NCBI GenBank assembly: GCA_965200685.1 | Contig: OZ241379.1 | Span: 3,224,001-3,288,000 of the forward strand | Source of the DNA: Bin5 sp965200685 | GTDB lineage: Bacteria; Chloroflexota; Anaerolineae; Caldilineales; Caldilineaceae | Direction: 5' to 3' | Length of the DNA: 64,000 nucleotides | The notes under the pieces: generated by a model | What the model was told of the DNA's origin: nothing | What the model saw: only the letters and a program-made list of their open reading frames with translations | The model's database searches: none | Position numbers and translations under genes: made by a program | In this document: positions 9,458 to 18,153 of the stretch, piece after piece | Numbering within the stretch: the first letter of the stretch is position 1 | How the letters are laid out: each line of letters begins with the position of its first letter

Positions 9458-9778
9458 ATGTTTTACGAATACCGCATCTACGAGTGCCATCCTGGCAAGC
9501 GGGACGAGTGGGTCCGTTTTATGGAAGAGGAGATCATACCATTTCAGATGGCCAAGGGGATGTTCATCCTCGGTTCGTTCATTGACGAGGAAGACGAGAA
9601 CTGCTATGTCTGGATACGTCGCTTTCAGGATGAGGCCGACCGGGAGAGACTCTACCAAGCCGTCTACCAGGCAGACACTTGGACGAAAGAGATCGGCCCG
9701 CGCATCCCGGCCCTGCTCAAGCGGGAGACGATAAAAGTCATGCGGCTGGTGCCAACCGCAAAGTCAGTGCTGCGTTAG
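9458..9778 (+). CDS. NIPSNAP family protein
   Basis: 106 residues. The dimeric alpha-beta barrel signature is clear: YEYRIYECHPGKRDEWVRF at the start, then FIDEEDENCYVWIRRF and a C-terminal strand. NIPSNAP proteins are small cytosolic ferredoxin-like folds with no settled bacterial role. AGGAG at about 9446 sets the ATG. It follows the GH4 gene by 57 bases and may share its transcript. A hairpin at 9797-9828 ends the unit. Confidence 0.85.
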   Translation: MFYEYRIYECHPGKRDEWVRFMEEEIIPFQMAKGMFILGSFIDEEDENCYVWIRRFQDEADRERLYQAVYQADTWTKEIGPRIPALLKRETIKVMRLVPTAKSVLR

Positions 9779-9796
9779 GCCAGGGGGTGGCCTATG

Positions 9797-9828
9797 ACCA
9801 GTGGCCTGTAACACCAAGGGCCACTGGT
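9797..9828. terminator. Inverted-repeat hairpin between convergent genes
   Basis: ACCAGTGGCC (9797-9806) and GGCCACTGGT (9819-9828) are perfect 10-base inverted arms around 12 bases. The position, between the stops of two converging genes, fits a bidirectional terminator, although no clean T-run follows on the plus strand. The arms belong to the CCAGTGG palindrome family of this genome. Confidence 0.6.
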
Positions 9829-9835
9829 GTTGCTC

Positions 9836-10840
9836 CTATTGTTGCTGTTGTTGTCTCTGCTGTAAGGAACTGTTGTCCTGCTCCTCTCTCTCCTCCTTGG
9901 CTGTCCAAGGTTGTGCGGCCTCTAGCAGATCCTTCGGGATGGATGCATCATCTGTCTGGGAGATATGGACCCCGACGCTGAGTTCGCCGCGCACATCCCC
10001 TTTATAGATCCCTTTGGTCGGCGGCACATCAGCATAATCTCTGCCAATGGCAATACGGATGTGTCGTTCCTGCACGCGCGTATTGTTGGTTGGGTCCAGC
10101 CCGACCCAGCCCATAGAGGGCAGGTATGCTTCCACCCAAGCATGTGAAGCATTGGACGCGCCCTCATTCTCCTCCTTCGTATGGAATAGATAGCCGCTGA
10201 TGTAACGGGCCGGGATGCCGAGGCCTCGTAAAAGAGCGATCATCACATGGGAGAAGTCCTGACAGACCCCGCGACGCTTCTGCAGAGGTATATCAATCGC
10301 TGAATCAACTGAGGTACTGGTTGGGATGTACTCAAAGGCTCTGTGGATGTGATCATTGAGCTGATGCAGCGTGTGTAGAGGGTCGTTCGACAGGTAGATG
10401 GGTGTGCCATTTGGGGTATGACAGCAGATTGTGTCGGCACCGATCTCCGCGGCAAATGCAGAGAGCAGCTCTGTAGGATGGGCAAAGCGGCTGGGCGACA
10501 GCCAGTCCCAATAACGCCCGGAAGCAGCAATCTCCGCTAACTTGTCCCATTCGGCAGAATCAAGAGCCTCGGCTTGCGGCTGCATGTCCTGCACCATGAC
10601 CAAGCTTTTGGAGCGCAGAATCAACTCGGAATGGCGGCGGGGAATATTGAAATAGTGGATTTCATTCTGTAGATAGTCTGCGGTCGAAAGAATCTGGACC
10701 TCGGGCAATACGTCCAGTTGGAAATTGAGACAGTGTTGCCGCTGGTCAGACCGAGGTTTCATCCGGACCTCCATCATGCTTTCACTGACCGGCGTTTCAT
10801 AGCGATAACGGGTGTGATGGTGGATTGTGTAGTATTTCAT
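9836..10840 (-). CDS. Transglutaminase-like cysteine peptidase family protein with Bact_transglu_N domain
   Basis: 334 residues from ATG 10838-10840; an upstream in-frame start would overlap the preceding alpha-E gene, while MKYYTIHHHTRYRYE is the usual family start. The N-terminal beta domain (about 1-100) is Bact_transglu_N. The core holds the catalytic Cys in RRGVCQDFSHVM, the His in ASHAWVEAYLP and the Asp in WVGLDPTNN. Such proteins act as peptidases or amide-bond enzymes. The gene is the last of a conserved trio with the alpha-E and ATP-grasp genes upstream on the same strand, a set thought to make and process amide bonds on an unknown product. Oddity: the C-terminus ends in a glutamine-rich run (LQQRQQQQQ) encoded by CAA/CAG repeats right up to the terminator hairpin. 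Confidence 0.9.
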   Translation of the reverse strand: MKYYTIHHHTRYRYETPVSESMMEVRMKPRSDQRQHCLNFQLDVLPEVQILSTADYLQNEIHYFNIPRRHSELILRSKSLVMVQDMQPQAEALDSAEWDKLAEIAASGRYWDWLSPSRFAHPTELLSAFAAEIGADTICCHTPNGTPIYLSNDPLHTLHQLNDHIHRAFEYIPTSTSVDSAIDIPLQKRRGVCQDFSHVMIALLRGLGIPARYISGYLFHTKEENEGASNASHAWVEAYLPSMGWVGLDPTNNTRVQERHIRIAIGRDYADVPPTKGIYKGDVRGELSVGVHISQTDDASIPKDLLEAAQPWTAKEEREEQDNSSLQQRQQQQQ

Positions 10841-10856
10841 TGGGATATATGAATGG

Positions 10857-11837
10857 TTATTGGGAAAATACCTCTGCGATTGGGTAATTGATATACACCT
10901 CATACAGAGTATCGTGGATCTGGTTACATGTCTCCATCACATCGGACAGATAGGGTTGCAGCCCGGTAGCCAACACTTCATCGACCTGGCTGTATGCTAA
11001 ATGGGCCTGTAACCTACCGGCGATTCGATTTAGCGTATCCGCGCGGCGAGTCCCGGTCAATGTAGCCACCTGCTGGAGAGCATGGGTCAGATGGTTGATG
11101 TTAAAGTGCAGAGAGCGCGGTAGATGCGGGTCTAGGAGCAGGAACTCAATGATGTGACGTGATTCTAAGAGGGGGTGGTAGACCCGGCTATATGCCTCAA
11201 AAGACGAGCAGGCCCGTAGAAAACCGATCCAATGGAGCAGATCTCTTGTGGTGGAAAGCCCACCGCTTTCCGTAGAAAAATAGCGGAAATGGGCAGACAA
11301 CAGGCTACATACGCACAAAATCCGCTCCAGATGCATGCCGAGTTGAATGAAGAACCAGCCTTCATCGTGCAAAAGCGAGGATTGGACTAGGCCCTGGACG
11401 AGGTAGGTACGGTTCTCGATGTCACGGTAAAAATTGTCCCGATCATCTTGCCAGTGCCGGTACTCTTGCAAGGAATTCAAGCGTAGGTAGAAGCGATTGA
11501 TCTGTTCCCAGAGTTCGGTACTGAGCTGCGAGTGGACCGAGCGGGCGTTTTCTCTGGCTAAATTGATACAGGATGAGATGGAATTGCGATTTTCCGCGTT
11601 GAATGTCAGGTCATGGACCATTTGAAAGGCGGCGTCCACATCAAATTCACCGTCTTCTGTCACAGGTGTGGGCAGGTACAAGGCCGCACAGAAACTCTGC
11701 CAGGCCCGCATATCGCCGGACTGGTCTGCCTGGCCGACTAAGAGGCCCAAATGAACCCGCAGAATTCGTGAGATGTGTTCGGCCCGTTCTACGTAACGCC
11801 CGGTCCAATAAAAGCTATCAGCTGCTCGGGAAAGCAT
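10857..11837 (-). CDS. Alpha-E domain protein (DUF403)
   Basis: 326 residues, all helical, beginning MLSRAADSFYWTGRYVERAEH, the defining start of the alpha-E (DUF403) family. The AAGGA ribosome site lies directly upstream. Its gap to the transglutaminase start is 16 bases and to the ATP-grasp stop 12 bases, so the three genes form one operon. Alpha-E proteins occur almost only with circularly permuted ATP-grasp proteins and transglutaminases; their biochemical role is not established. No frame damage is visible. Confidence 0.92.
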   Translation of the reverse strand: MLSRAADSFYWTGRYVERAEHISRILRVHLGLLVGQADQSGDMRAWQSFCAALYLPTPVTEDGEFDVDAAFQMVHDLTFNAENRNSISSCINLARENARSVHSQLSTELWEQINRFYLRLNSLQEYRHWQDDRDNFYRDIENRTYLVQGLVQSSLLHDEGWFFIQLGMHLERILCVCSLLSAHFRYFSTESGGLSTTRDLLHWIGFLRACSSFEAYSRVYHPLLESRHIIEFLLLDPHLPRSLHFNINHLTHALQQVATLTGTRRADTLNRIAGRLQAHLAYSQVDEVLATGLQPYLSDVMETCNQIHDTLYEVYINYPIAEVFSQ

Positions 11838-11849
11838 AGGAAATCCTTA

Positions 11850-13385
11850 TCATTGGCTATGATCTAACACCCAGGTATCTTTGCTACCACCCCCTTGGGA
11901 TGAGTTGACCACAAGGGAGCCTTCTCGTAGGGCTACACGGGTCAGGCCACCCGGCACGATTGTCGTTTCCTCCGCTGAGCCACCGTATAGGATAAAGGGG
12001 CGCAGGTCCACATGCCGTGCCACAACCTGGCCCTCAATAAAGCTGGGTGCCCGGGAAAGATGAAGTGTCGGCTGCGCGATAAAGTTGCGGGGATTGGCCA
12101 AAATTTTCTTGCGAAATCGTTCTCGTTCCTGCTCGGTACTGTATGGGCCGATGAGCATGCCATACCCACCGGACTCCCCCACTGCTTTTACCACCAATTT
12201 GTGCAGATTTTCGAGCACAAAGGCGCGTTCGTCGTCTCTGTTGCAAAGATACGTTTCAACATTCTGGAGGATCGGTTCTTCGCCCAAATAGTAGTTGATG
12301 ATAGCCGGCACGAACGCGTAGAGTGCCTTATCATCGGCGATGCCGGTGCCAATGGCATTGGCCAAGGTGACATTGCCGGCCCGATAGGCATTAAAGAGGC
12401 CCGGAATGCCCAAGATCGAATCGGGACGAAAGTTCAATGGATCGATAAATTCGTCGTCAATGCGGCGATAGATCACATCTACCTGTTGCAGCCCCCCGGT
12501 GGTCCGCATATACACGAACCCATCATGGATGAGGAGATCGGCCCCTTCTACCAGCTCAATTCCCATCTTGCGCGCCAGGAAGGTGTGTTCAAAGTAGGCA
12601 GAATTGAAGACGCCGGGGGTCAGCAACACGATGGTCGAATCGGGCCCTTTGGGTGTCAGGGCCTGTAGCTGCTCAAGCAATGCCTGGCTATAGTGGCTGA
12701 CCGGCTGAATGCCATAGCCTTCGAACATCCCCGGAAAGACCTGGGTCATCACCTCCCGGTTGGCCAGCATATAGGAGACGCCACTGGGCACCCGTAGGTT
12801 ATCTTCCAACACCGCGAAGGCCCCACTGGGCAGGCGCACGAGATCTGTGCCAACAATGGTGGTGTACACATCCTTGGCAACTTGGACACCTCGCATCTCC
12901 CGGCGGTAATGTTGGCAGCTATAGATCAGATCATAAGGCACCACCCCGTCCTGCAGAATCTGTTCATCATGATAGACATCTCGCAGAAAAAGATTGAGGG
13001 CGTGGATTCGCTGGCGCAGGCCGCGTTTGATGGTATCCCATTCTGATGCACCAATGATGCGGGGCAGGATATCGTAGGGGAAGATCCGTTCGATTGTCTC
13101 TTTCTCACCGTAGACGGTAAATGTGATGCCCCGATGCAGAAATGTCAGGTCCGCAGCCTGCTGCCGTTGGGTCAACTCATTGACCGGCAGTTCAAGCAGA
13201 CTTTGTAGCAGTTTCTGATAAGGCGCGCGCGGCTTGCCATCCGGCTGGAACATCTCGTCAAAGTAGTCAACATCCAAGGCATAGTCCCGCAACAATGTAG
13301 GCTCATTTTGGATTTCCGCGTAGCCTAAGGTGTTGAAAAAGAGGATCTGCTCGTCTGTAAGCTGAGATTGAGAAGATGAACGCAT
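11850..13385 (-). CDS. Circularly permuted ATP-grasp type 2 protein (DUF404/DUF407)
   Basis: 511 residues. The family motifs are present: RGITFTVYGE in the N-terminal part, FPYDILPRII, FLRDVYHDEQIL, and the long ATP-grasp region with VGESGGYGM near residue 415 and the C-terminal RVAL..GSLVVNSSQGGGSKDTW. Members are predicted carboxylate-amine ligases that activate a carboxyl group with ATP and join it to an amine. It is the first gene of the minus-strand trio with alpha-E and transglutaminase proteins, so the operon probably makes and trims an amide-linked small peptide or cofactor; the product is unknown. AGGGA upstream supports ATG 13385. Confidence 0.92.
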   Translation of the reverse strand: MRSSSQSQLTDEQILFFNTLGYAEIQNEPTLLRDYALDVDYFDEMFQPDGKPRAPYQKLLQSLLELPVNELTQRQQAADLTFLHRGITFTVYGEKETIERIFPYDILPRIIGASEWDTIKRGLRQRIHALNLFLRDVYHDEQILQDGVVPYDLIYSCQHYRREMRGVQVAKDVYTTIVGTDLVRLPSGAFAVLEDNLRVPSGVSYMLANREVMTQVFPGMFEGYGIQPVSHYSQALLEQLQALTPKGPDSTIVLLTPGVFNSAYFEHTFLARKMGIELVEGADLLIHDGFVYMRTTGGLQQVDVIYRRIDDEFIDPLNFRPDSILGIPGLFNAYRAGNVTLANAIGTGIADDKALYAFVPAIINYYLGEEPILQNVETYLCNRDDERAFVLENLHKLVVKAVGESGGYGMLIGPYSTEQERERFRKKILANPRNFIAQPTLHLSRAPSFIEGQVVARHVDLRPFILYGGSAEETTIVPGGLTRVALREGSLVVNSSQGGGSKDTWVLDHSQ

Positions 13386-13485
13386 AACAATTTCCCTGAG
13401 TGAACGATTGCACTTATTATATTATCATGACACAATACCATTATCATATCATAGAGACGCTACCAGATCAACATACGATGACAGC

Positions 13486-13514
13486 TTGACAAATTTCCTG
13501 TTCCAACGTAGAAA
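13486..13514 (+). promoter_or_regulatory. Sigma-70-like promoter upstream of the aldolase/dehydratase cluster
   Basis: TTGACA at 13486-13491 and TAGAAA at 13509-13514, 17 bases apart, about 45 bases ahead of the DapA-family gene. The -35 is perfect and the -10 weak. On the opposite strand a TATAAT at 13421-13416 could serve the divergent ATP-grasp operon, but no good -35 accompanies it. Confidence 0.5.
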
Positions 13515-13559
13515 GATAGAGATTGCCAACGGATGTGCAATCCCTAAAGGACCTAGCCC

Positions 13560-14495
13560 ATGCCCGAACTTTCTTTGCGCGGCGTATATGCCCCGGTTCT
13601 GACGCCCATTGATGCGGACCTCACTATTGATCGCGCGGCCTTTTGCCAATTCTGCACCCATCTGCTGGATAGGGGCTGCCATGGACTGGTTCTGTTTGGC
13701 ACCAACAGCGAAGCCACCTCTTTTTCCGCGGCCGAGCGCATGCATGCGCTTGACGCTGTAGTTGAGGCCGGCATCCCAGCCGAAAAATTGCTCATCGGCA
13801 GTGGTGCCCCATCCTATACGGAAGCTGCTGCCTTGTCCCGCCATGCGCTCCAGGCCGGCTGCCATGGTGTCTTGACAGTGCCGCCGTTTTACTATCCGGA
13901 CATATCTGATGAGGGCATATTCCGCTCCTTTGCTGCCATTTTCGAGGGTGTAGCCGACGAGCGGCTGCGGATGTACTTCTATCACATCCCTCAGGTGAGC
14001 GGGATCCCTCTCAGCCCGGCCCTGTTGGCCCGGCTGGCCGAAGCGTTCCCTGCTCAGGCTGCGGGTGTGAAGGACAGCTCCGGCGATCCGGACAATCTGG
14101 CCCGTTTCCACGAAGTGGCTCAACGTTTTGCGGGCTTTGCGGTGTTCTGTGGCACAGAAGCTCGTCTGTTGCAAAACCTGCGGGGCGGCGGTGCTGGTTG
14201 TATCTCCGGCATGGCGAACGTCCTGCCCTATGTCATTCGCGATCTATACGACAACTGGCAGGCAGCCGATGCCGAAGAACGCCAGAACCGTACCAATTGG
14301 ATCCGCAGTGCCATCCTTACGTGCGGCTACAATCTGATCGCCTCCCTGAAAGTCATCGTCGCTGACCAGAGCGGACAGCCCGGTTGGAGCCGAGTACGCC
14401 CGCCGCTGGTGGACCTGACCGCGGCCGAGCAGGCACAATTGCTGGCTGCTGTGCATGCCGCGCAACCGCGAACGCTTGAGTATAATCACCTGTAG
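13560..14495 (+). CDS. Dihydrodipicolinate synthase/N-acetylneuraminate lyase family aldolase
   Basis: 311 residues, a complete TIM-barrel class I aldolase of the DapA superfamily. The start motif is RGVYAPVLTPIDADLTID, the substrate loop is GTNSEATSFS, the tyrosine that relays protons lies in MYFYHIPQVSG, and the Schiff-base lysine in AAGVKDSSGD. It condenses or splits pyruvate and an aldehyde or sugar acid. The neighbours are a mannonate dehydratase 37 bases downstream and a nucleoside hydrolase, not lysine genes, so cleavage of a keto-deoxy sugar acid is more likely than lysine synthesis. That assignment is inference. AAGGA precedes ATG 13560. Confidence 0.88.
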   Translation: MPELSLRGVYAPVLTPIDADLTIDRAAFCQFCTHLLDRGCHGLVLFGTNSEATSFSAAERMHALDAVVEAGIPAEKLLIGSGAPSYTEAAALSRHALQAGCHGVLTVPPFYYPDISDEGIFRSFAAIFEGVADERLRMYFYHIPQVSGIPLSPALLARLAEAFPAQAAGVKDSSGDPDNLARFHEVAQRFAGFAVFCGTEARLLQNLRGGGAGCISGMANVLPYVIRDLYDNWQAADAEERQNRTNWIRSAILTCGYNLIASLKVIVADQSGQPGWSRVRPPLVDLTAAEQAQLLAAVHAAQPRTLEYNHL

Positions 14496-14532
14496 CTCAT
14501 GGCCATTAGGTAGTAGAGAAAGGAGCATCCCG

Positions 14533-15510
14533 ATGTCTTTGCAAATGCGAATTGCCCTCGGCCAGTTCAATGAACTTACTGATGAGAAACTGGCCTTTAT
14601 TAAACAGCTTGGAGCCGATGATTTCCTGATGAACACGCCCAAACTCCCTGGGGACAAACAATGGGAGTACAAAGACCTGAAGGCGGCCAAAGAGCGGGCC
14701 GACGCCGCGGACCTGAGGCTGATGTGCCTAGAGAATGTGCCCATTTCCTTCTATGACAAGGCCATGTTGGGCCTGCCAGGACGGGACGAGCAGATCGGGC
14801 ATATGCAGACCACGATCCGCAATATGGGGCGAGCCGGTATCCCGATTCTCGGCTATCATTGGATGCCCAACCAAGTGTGGCGTACCCCGGAAGCGGCCGT
14901 GCTGCGGGGCGGCGCACGGGGAACCCGCTTCAATTTGGCAGAGCATGATCCCCATGAACTGACCCATGGGCGGGTCTACAGTGCCGACGAGATGTGGGCT
15001 AACTACGAATATTACATGGCACGCATTCTGCCGGTGGCCGAAGAGGCCGGCATAACCCTTGCTTTGCACCCAGACGACCCGCCGGTGGAATCCCTCGGGG
15101 GCGTAGCCCGCATCTTCCGCAACTTTGAAGGGTTCAGACGGGCCATGGAGCACTTCGACAGCCCCAATCATGGCCTCAATTTCTGTATGGGCTGCTGGTC
15201 AGAAATGGGTGGTCACCACTACGTCATCGATGCCATGCGCCATTTCGCTATCAGCAAACGCATCGTCTACGTTCACTTCCGAGATGTACAGGGCACAGTC
15301 CCCTGCTTTAACGAATGCTTCATCAATGAGGGCAATGTGGACCCATTTACGGCGATGCAGGTTCTACAGGAAGGGGGCTTCAGCGGCTTTATGATCACCG
15401 ACCACGTGCCGGCCATGGTAGATGATACCGCTTGGGGACACCGGGGCCGGGCCTATGCCATTGGCTATATGACAGCCATGCTGGAGATGGTGAAGCGGCT
15501 GGCAGCCTAG
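14533..15510 (+). CDS. Mannonate dehydratase family protein (UxuA-like)
   Basis: 325 residues from ATG 14533, picked because AAAGGAG ends 8 bases upstream; the longer frame begins inside the previous gene. The TIM-barrel protein has UxuA-type features: HPDDPP near residue 178, FCMGCWSEMGG, the metal-site histidine in VHFRDVQG and a terminal DHVP...WGHRGRAYAIGYM. UxuA dehydrates D-mannonate to 2-keto-3-deoxygluconate in uronate breakdown. It is somewhat shorter than Escherichia coli UxuA (about 390), as in many non-proteobacterial members. It pairs with the aldolase before it, which could cleave the downstream product. Confidence 0.82.
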   Translation: MSLQMRIALGQFNELTDEKLAFIKQLGADDFLMNTPKLPGDKQWEYKDLKAAKERADAADLRLMCLENVPISFYDKAMLGLPGRDEQIGHMQTTIRNMGRAGIPILGYHWMPNQVWRTPEAAVLRGGARGTRFNLAEHDPHELTHGRVYSADEMWANYEYYMARILPVAEEAGITLALHPDDPPVESLGGVARIFRNFEGFRRAMEHFDSPNHGLNFCMGCWSEMGGHHYVIDAMRHFAISKRIVYVHFRDVQGTVPCFNECFINEGNVDPFTAMQVLQEGGFSGFMITDHVPAMVDDTAWGHRGRAYAIGYMTAMLEMVKRLAA

Positions 15511-15567
15511 TGCTACAGAGCATCAAGCTGCCATGGTTTCTCGTTTTGTGTACCCGCAGTTCCTGTC

Positions 15568-16542
15568 ATGGAAACTGGATATCAAATGACCTTCCCACCT
15601 CTTGACCGTCAATTCCTCATAGAGCGCCTAGGCCCGCGGAAGGGCCCGCTTCGTATGGTATTGGATACTGATACCGATAACGAAATCGATGACCAGTTCG
15701 CGGTTGTGTACGCGCTGCTCTCGCCCGAGTGCTTGACCGTTGAAGCCCTCTACGCCGCGCCTTTCCACAACAACCGCTCCTCTGGCCCGGCCGATGGGAT
15801 GGAGAGGAGCTACGCGGAGATCCAGCGGCTGTTGGCCCGGCTGCCAGGCCTGGACCGCGGCCGCGGTGGGCATGTTCTGCGGGGGGCTACAGCCTGGCTC
15901 GCGGATGAACAGACGCCCGTTGAAAGTGACGTCACTGCCGACCTCATCGAACGGGCCTTGGCCTCACCGCTTGATGACCCGCTGTATGTGGTCGCCATTG
16001 CTGCCATCACCAACATCGCCTCCGCCTTGCTCCTGGAACCGGCCATACGGGAACGGATCGTGGTTCTGTGGTTGGGCGGCCATGCTCGCCATTGGCCCGA
16101 CACCCAGGAATTCAACCTACGCCAGGACCTGGCGGCCAGCCGCATTGTCCTAGATAGCGGCGTCCCTCTCGTGCGCTTCCCATGTATGGGTGTCGTCTCC
16201 CATCTGCACACAACCCTGCCGGAAATCGCTACGTATGTACAGGGGCAAGGGGCGATCGGCGACTATCTCTTCCAGATTTTCCGCGACTACCATGCTGACC
16301 ACATTGGCTACTCCAAACAGATCTGGGATCTAGCCCCTCTCGGCTGGCTGATCAATCCCCAGTGGGCCCCCATGGACCTGGTCAGTTCACCGCTGTTGAC
16401 CGCTGAGATCACCTGGGCCTTTGATGACAGCCGCCATCCCATTGCCTGTGCCCGCTACGTCCAACGAGATGGGATCTTGCATGACCTGTTCATGAAATTG
16501 CTGAAAACCAAGGGCCAGTACAATACCAACCCCAGTGACTGA
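15568..16542 (+). CDS. Nucleoside hydrolase (IUNH family)
   Basis: 324 residues. The calcium- and ribose-binding N-terminal motif reads DTDTDNEIDDQFA (near residue 33), matching the DxDxxxDD signature. A middle strand reads YVVAIAAITNIASALL and is followed by VVLWLGGHARHWPDTQEFNL. Members cleave N-glycosidic bonds of nucleosides to ribose and base, and sit in the cytosol. Neither ATG 15568 nor ATG 15586 has a good ribosome site; the core fold begins at about residue 27, so either works. The stop lies inside a CCAGTG palindrome at 16530-16555. Confidence 0.85.
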   Translation: METGYQMTFPPLDRQFLIERLGPRKGPLRMVLDTDTDNEIDDQFAVVYALLSPECLTVEALYAAPFHNNRSSGPADGMERSYAEIQRLLARLPGLDRGRGGHVLRGATAWLADEQTPVESDVTADLIERALASPLDDPLYVVAIAAITNIASALLLEPAIRERIVVLWLGGHARHWPDTQEFNLRQDLAASRIVLDSGVPLVRFPCMGVVSHLHTTLPEIATYVQGQGAIGDYLFQIFRDYHADHIGYSKQIWDLAPLGWLINPQWAPMDLVSSPLLTAEITWAFDDSRHPIACARYVQRDGILHDLFMKLLKTKGQYNTNPSD

Positions 16543-16555
16543 GCGGCCACTGGGG
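16530..16555. repeat. CCAGTG/CACTGG palindrome over a gene end
   Basis: CCCCAGTG (16530-16537) and CACTGGGG (16548-16555) are perfect 8-base arms around 10 bases and contain the nucleoside hydrolase stop codon. The hairpin sits only 5 bases before the AGGAGG of the CHAD gene. It belongs to the dispersed CCAGTGG family. Confidence 0.6.
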
Positions 16556-16572
16556 CTAACAGGAGGTACGCC

Positions 16573-17490
16573 ATGAACTTTGTACTCATGCCGGATGAGG
16601 ACCCGGCCGATGCGGTGCGCCGCTTGATATCTGAACAGGTTGACGGGGCCCTGGCCCAGCTGCAGCGTACAGACGATCTGAACGAAGGCATTCATGAGGC
16701 GCGCAAGCACTTCAAGCGGGTACGGGCCGTGTTGCGGCTGGTGCGGGGCGCGCTCGCAGATACCACATACCGCCGTGAGAACATGTTCTTCCGCGATCAG
16801 GGCCGCATCCTTTCACCCGTGCGGGACAGTGTCGTCTACATTGAAACCCTGGATATGCTGAGAGAACACAATTGCCAGCTATCCGCAGAAGCATTCGCCA
16901 GAGTGCGGGAATCGCTTGTAGAAAGGCATAAGATGATTCTGCGGACCTTTGTTGAAGATGGCCGGCAGCTCCCGGCTGTGGTCGAATCCCTACGAGAGGC
17001 CCAGGCCCGGGTGCAGGAGTGGAAACTCACCGCAGAGGGGTTCGCTTTTTTCGCGCACGGGCTGCACAGAATCTATGGCCGAGGCCATGCGGAGAAGAAG
17101 GTCGCCTATGCCCAGCCTACTACTGAAAACTTTCACGCCTGGCGCAAACGGGTCAAATACCTCTGGTATCATGCACAGATTCTCCAGCCCCTATGGCCCG
17201 GCATGATGAAGGCATTGGAACGGGAGATCGATCTGCTGGCCGATCTGCTAGGCGAGGAGCACGACCTGGCCGTATTGGAAGAATCCCAGTACATCAATGC
17301 GCTGCAGAGTGACAGCGGATGCAACCGCGAACTGCTCACTGCTCTCATCACCCAGGAGCGGGCGCGCCGGCGCAAGGCTGCTATTTCCATTGCAGACAGA
17401 ATTTATGGAGAGAAGGCGGCCCGCTTTGTCAAGCGCATCGAAGGCTACTGGCACGTGTATCAGCGAGAGGCAATGGCTCGTGGTCTGTAA
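16573..17490 (+). CDS. CHAD domain protein
   Basis: 305 residues, a stand-alone CHAD domain. The histidine-rich helical signatures are GIHEARKHFKRVRAVLRLVRG near residue 40 and FHAWRKRVKYLWYH near residue 182, then LLGEEHDLAVLEE. CHAD domains bind inorganic polyphosphate through conserved His, Lys and Arg residues, usually next to polyphosphate enzymes. Here a PPK1-like protein without its catalytic half lies 3.6 kb downstream. A strong AGGAGGT at 16561-16567 sets the start. Confidence 0.9.
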   Translation: MNFVLMPDEDPADAVRRLISEQVDGALAQLQRTDDLNEGIHEARKHFKRVRAVLRLVRGALADTTYRRENMFFRDQGRILSPVRDSVVYIETLDMLREHNCQLSAEAFARVRESLVERHKMILRTFVEDGRQLPAVVESLREAQARVQEWKLTAEGFAFFAHGLHRIYGRGHAEKKVAYAQPTTENFHAWRKRVKYLWYHAQILQPLWPGMMKALEREIDLLADLLGEEHDLAVLEESQYINALQSDSGCNRELLTALITQERARRRKAAISIADRIYGEKAARFVKRIEGYWHVYQREAMARGL

Positions 17491-17520
17491 ACAGCAGTCC
17501 ACTGCCCATTGAGGTACATC

Positions 17521-18117
17521 ATGAACGCTGAGCGTCTGGAACAGCAACTGCAATTTATCCTTGAAATCGACAGGCTGAAGGGTGTGTTGCGGCGCACTCT
17601 GCTCATCGATCCTCGGCGGCAGGAGAATTCCGCGGAACATTCTTGGCATCTGGCACTGATGGCTCTGGTGCTGGCGGAACATGCGGACGAACCTATCGAT
17701 CTCCTGCATACCCTGAAGCTGGTCCTCATCCATGATATCGTTGAGATCGATGCCGGGGATACCTATGCCTATGATCCGGCCGGCCCAGGGGACAAAGACG
17801 AACGGGAGCAGGCCGCGGCAGAGCGTATTTTCAGCCTGCTGCCGCCCGCACAGGCCACAGAGTTGGTTGCCCTCTGGCAGGAATATGAGGCCCAGCAGAC
17901 GCCGGAGGCGCGGTTTGCCTTGGCCCTGGACCGGCTAATGCCCATGCTGCACAACTATCACACAGGCGGCATCACCTGGCAGGAAAACCAAGTAACGAGA
18001 GCACAGGTTGAAGAGCGTATGGCCCCAGTTGCCGAAGCCTCTGCTGTGCTAGCACAACATGTTGCGGCGGTGTTGGAACTGGCAACCGCACGCGGCTTGT
18101 TGCCCCATGCCTGGTAG
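17521..18117 (+). CDS. HD domain phosphohydrolase (YfbR/HD_3-like)
   Basis: 198 residues from ATG 17521 with GAGG at 17511-17514. The metal-binding HD pattern is visible: the first His in SAEHSWHLALMALVL, the HD pair in LVLIHDIVEIDAGDT, and a later Asp in ALDRLMPMLHNY. This matches the HD_3 group containing YfbR 5'-deoxynucleotidase and oxetanocin-type proteins, which dephosphorylate nucleotides. The exact substrate cannot be read from the sequence. It begins 30 bases after the CHAD gene and is probably co-transcribed. Confidence 0.85.
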   Translation: MNAERLEQQLQFILEIDRLKGVLRRTLLIDPRRQENSAEHSWHLALMALVLAEHADEPIDLLHTLKLVLIHDIVEIDAGDTYAYDPAGPGDKDEREQAAAERIFSLLPPAQATELVALWQEYEAQQTPEARFALALDRLMPMLHNYHTGGITWQENQVTRAQVEERMAPVAEASAVLAQHVAAVLELATARGLLPHAW

Positions 18118-18153
18118 CGAGTGACCTATGAACCAGTGGCCACAGGCCATGCG

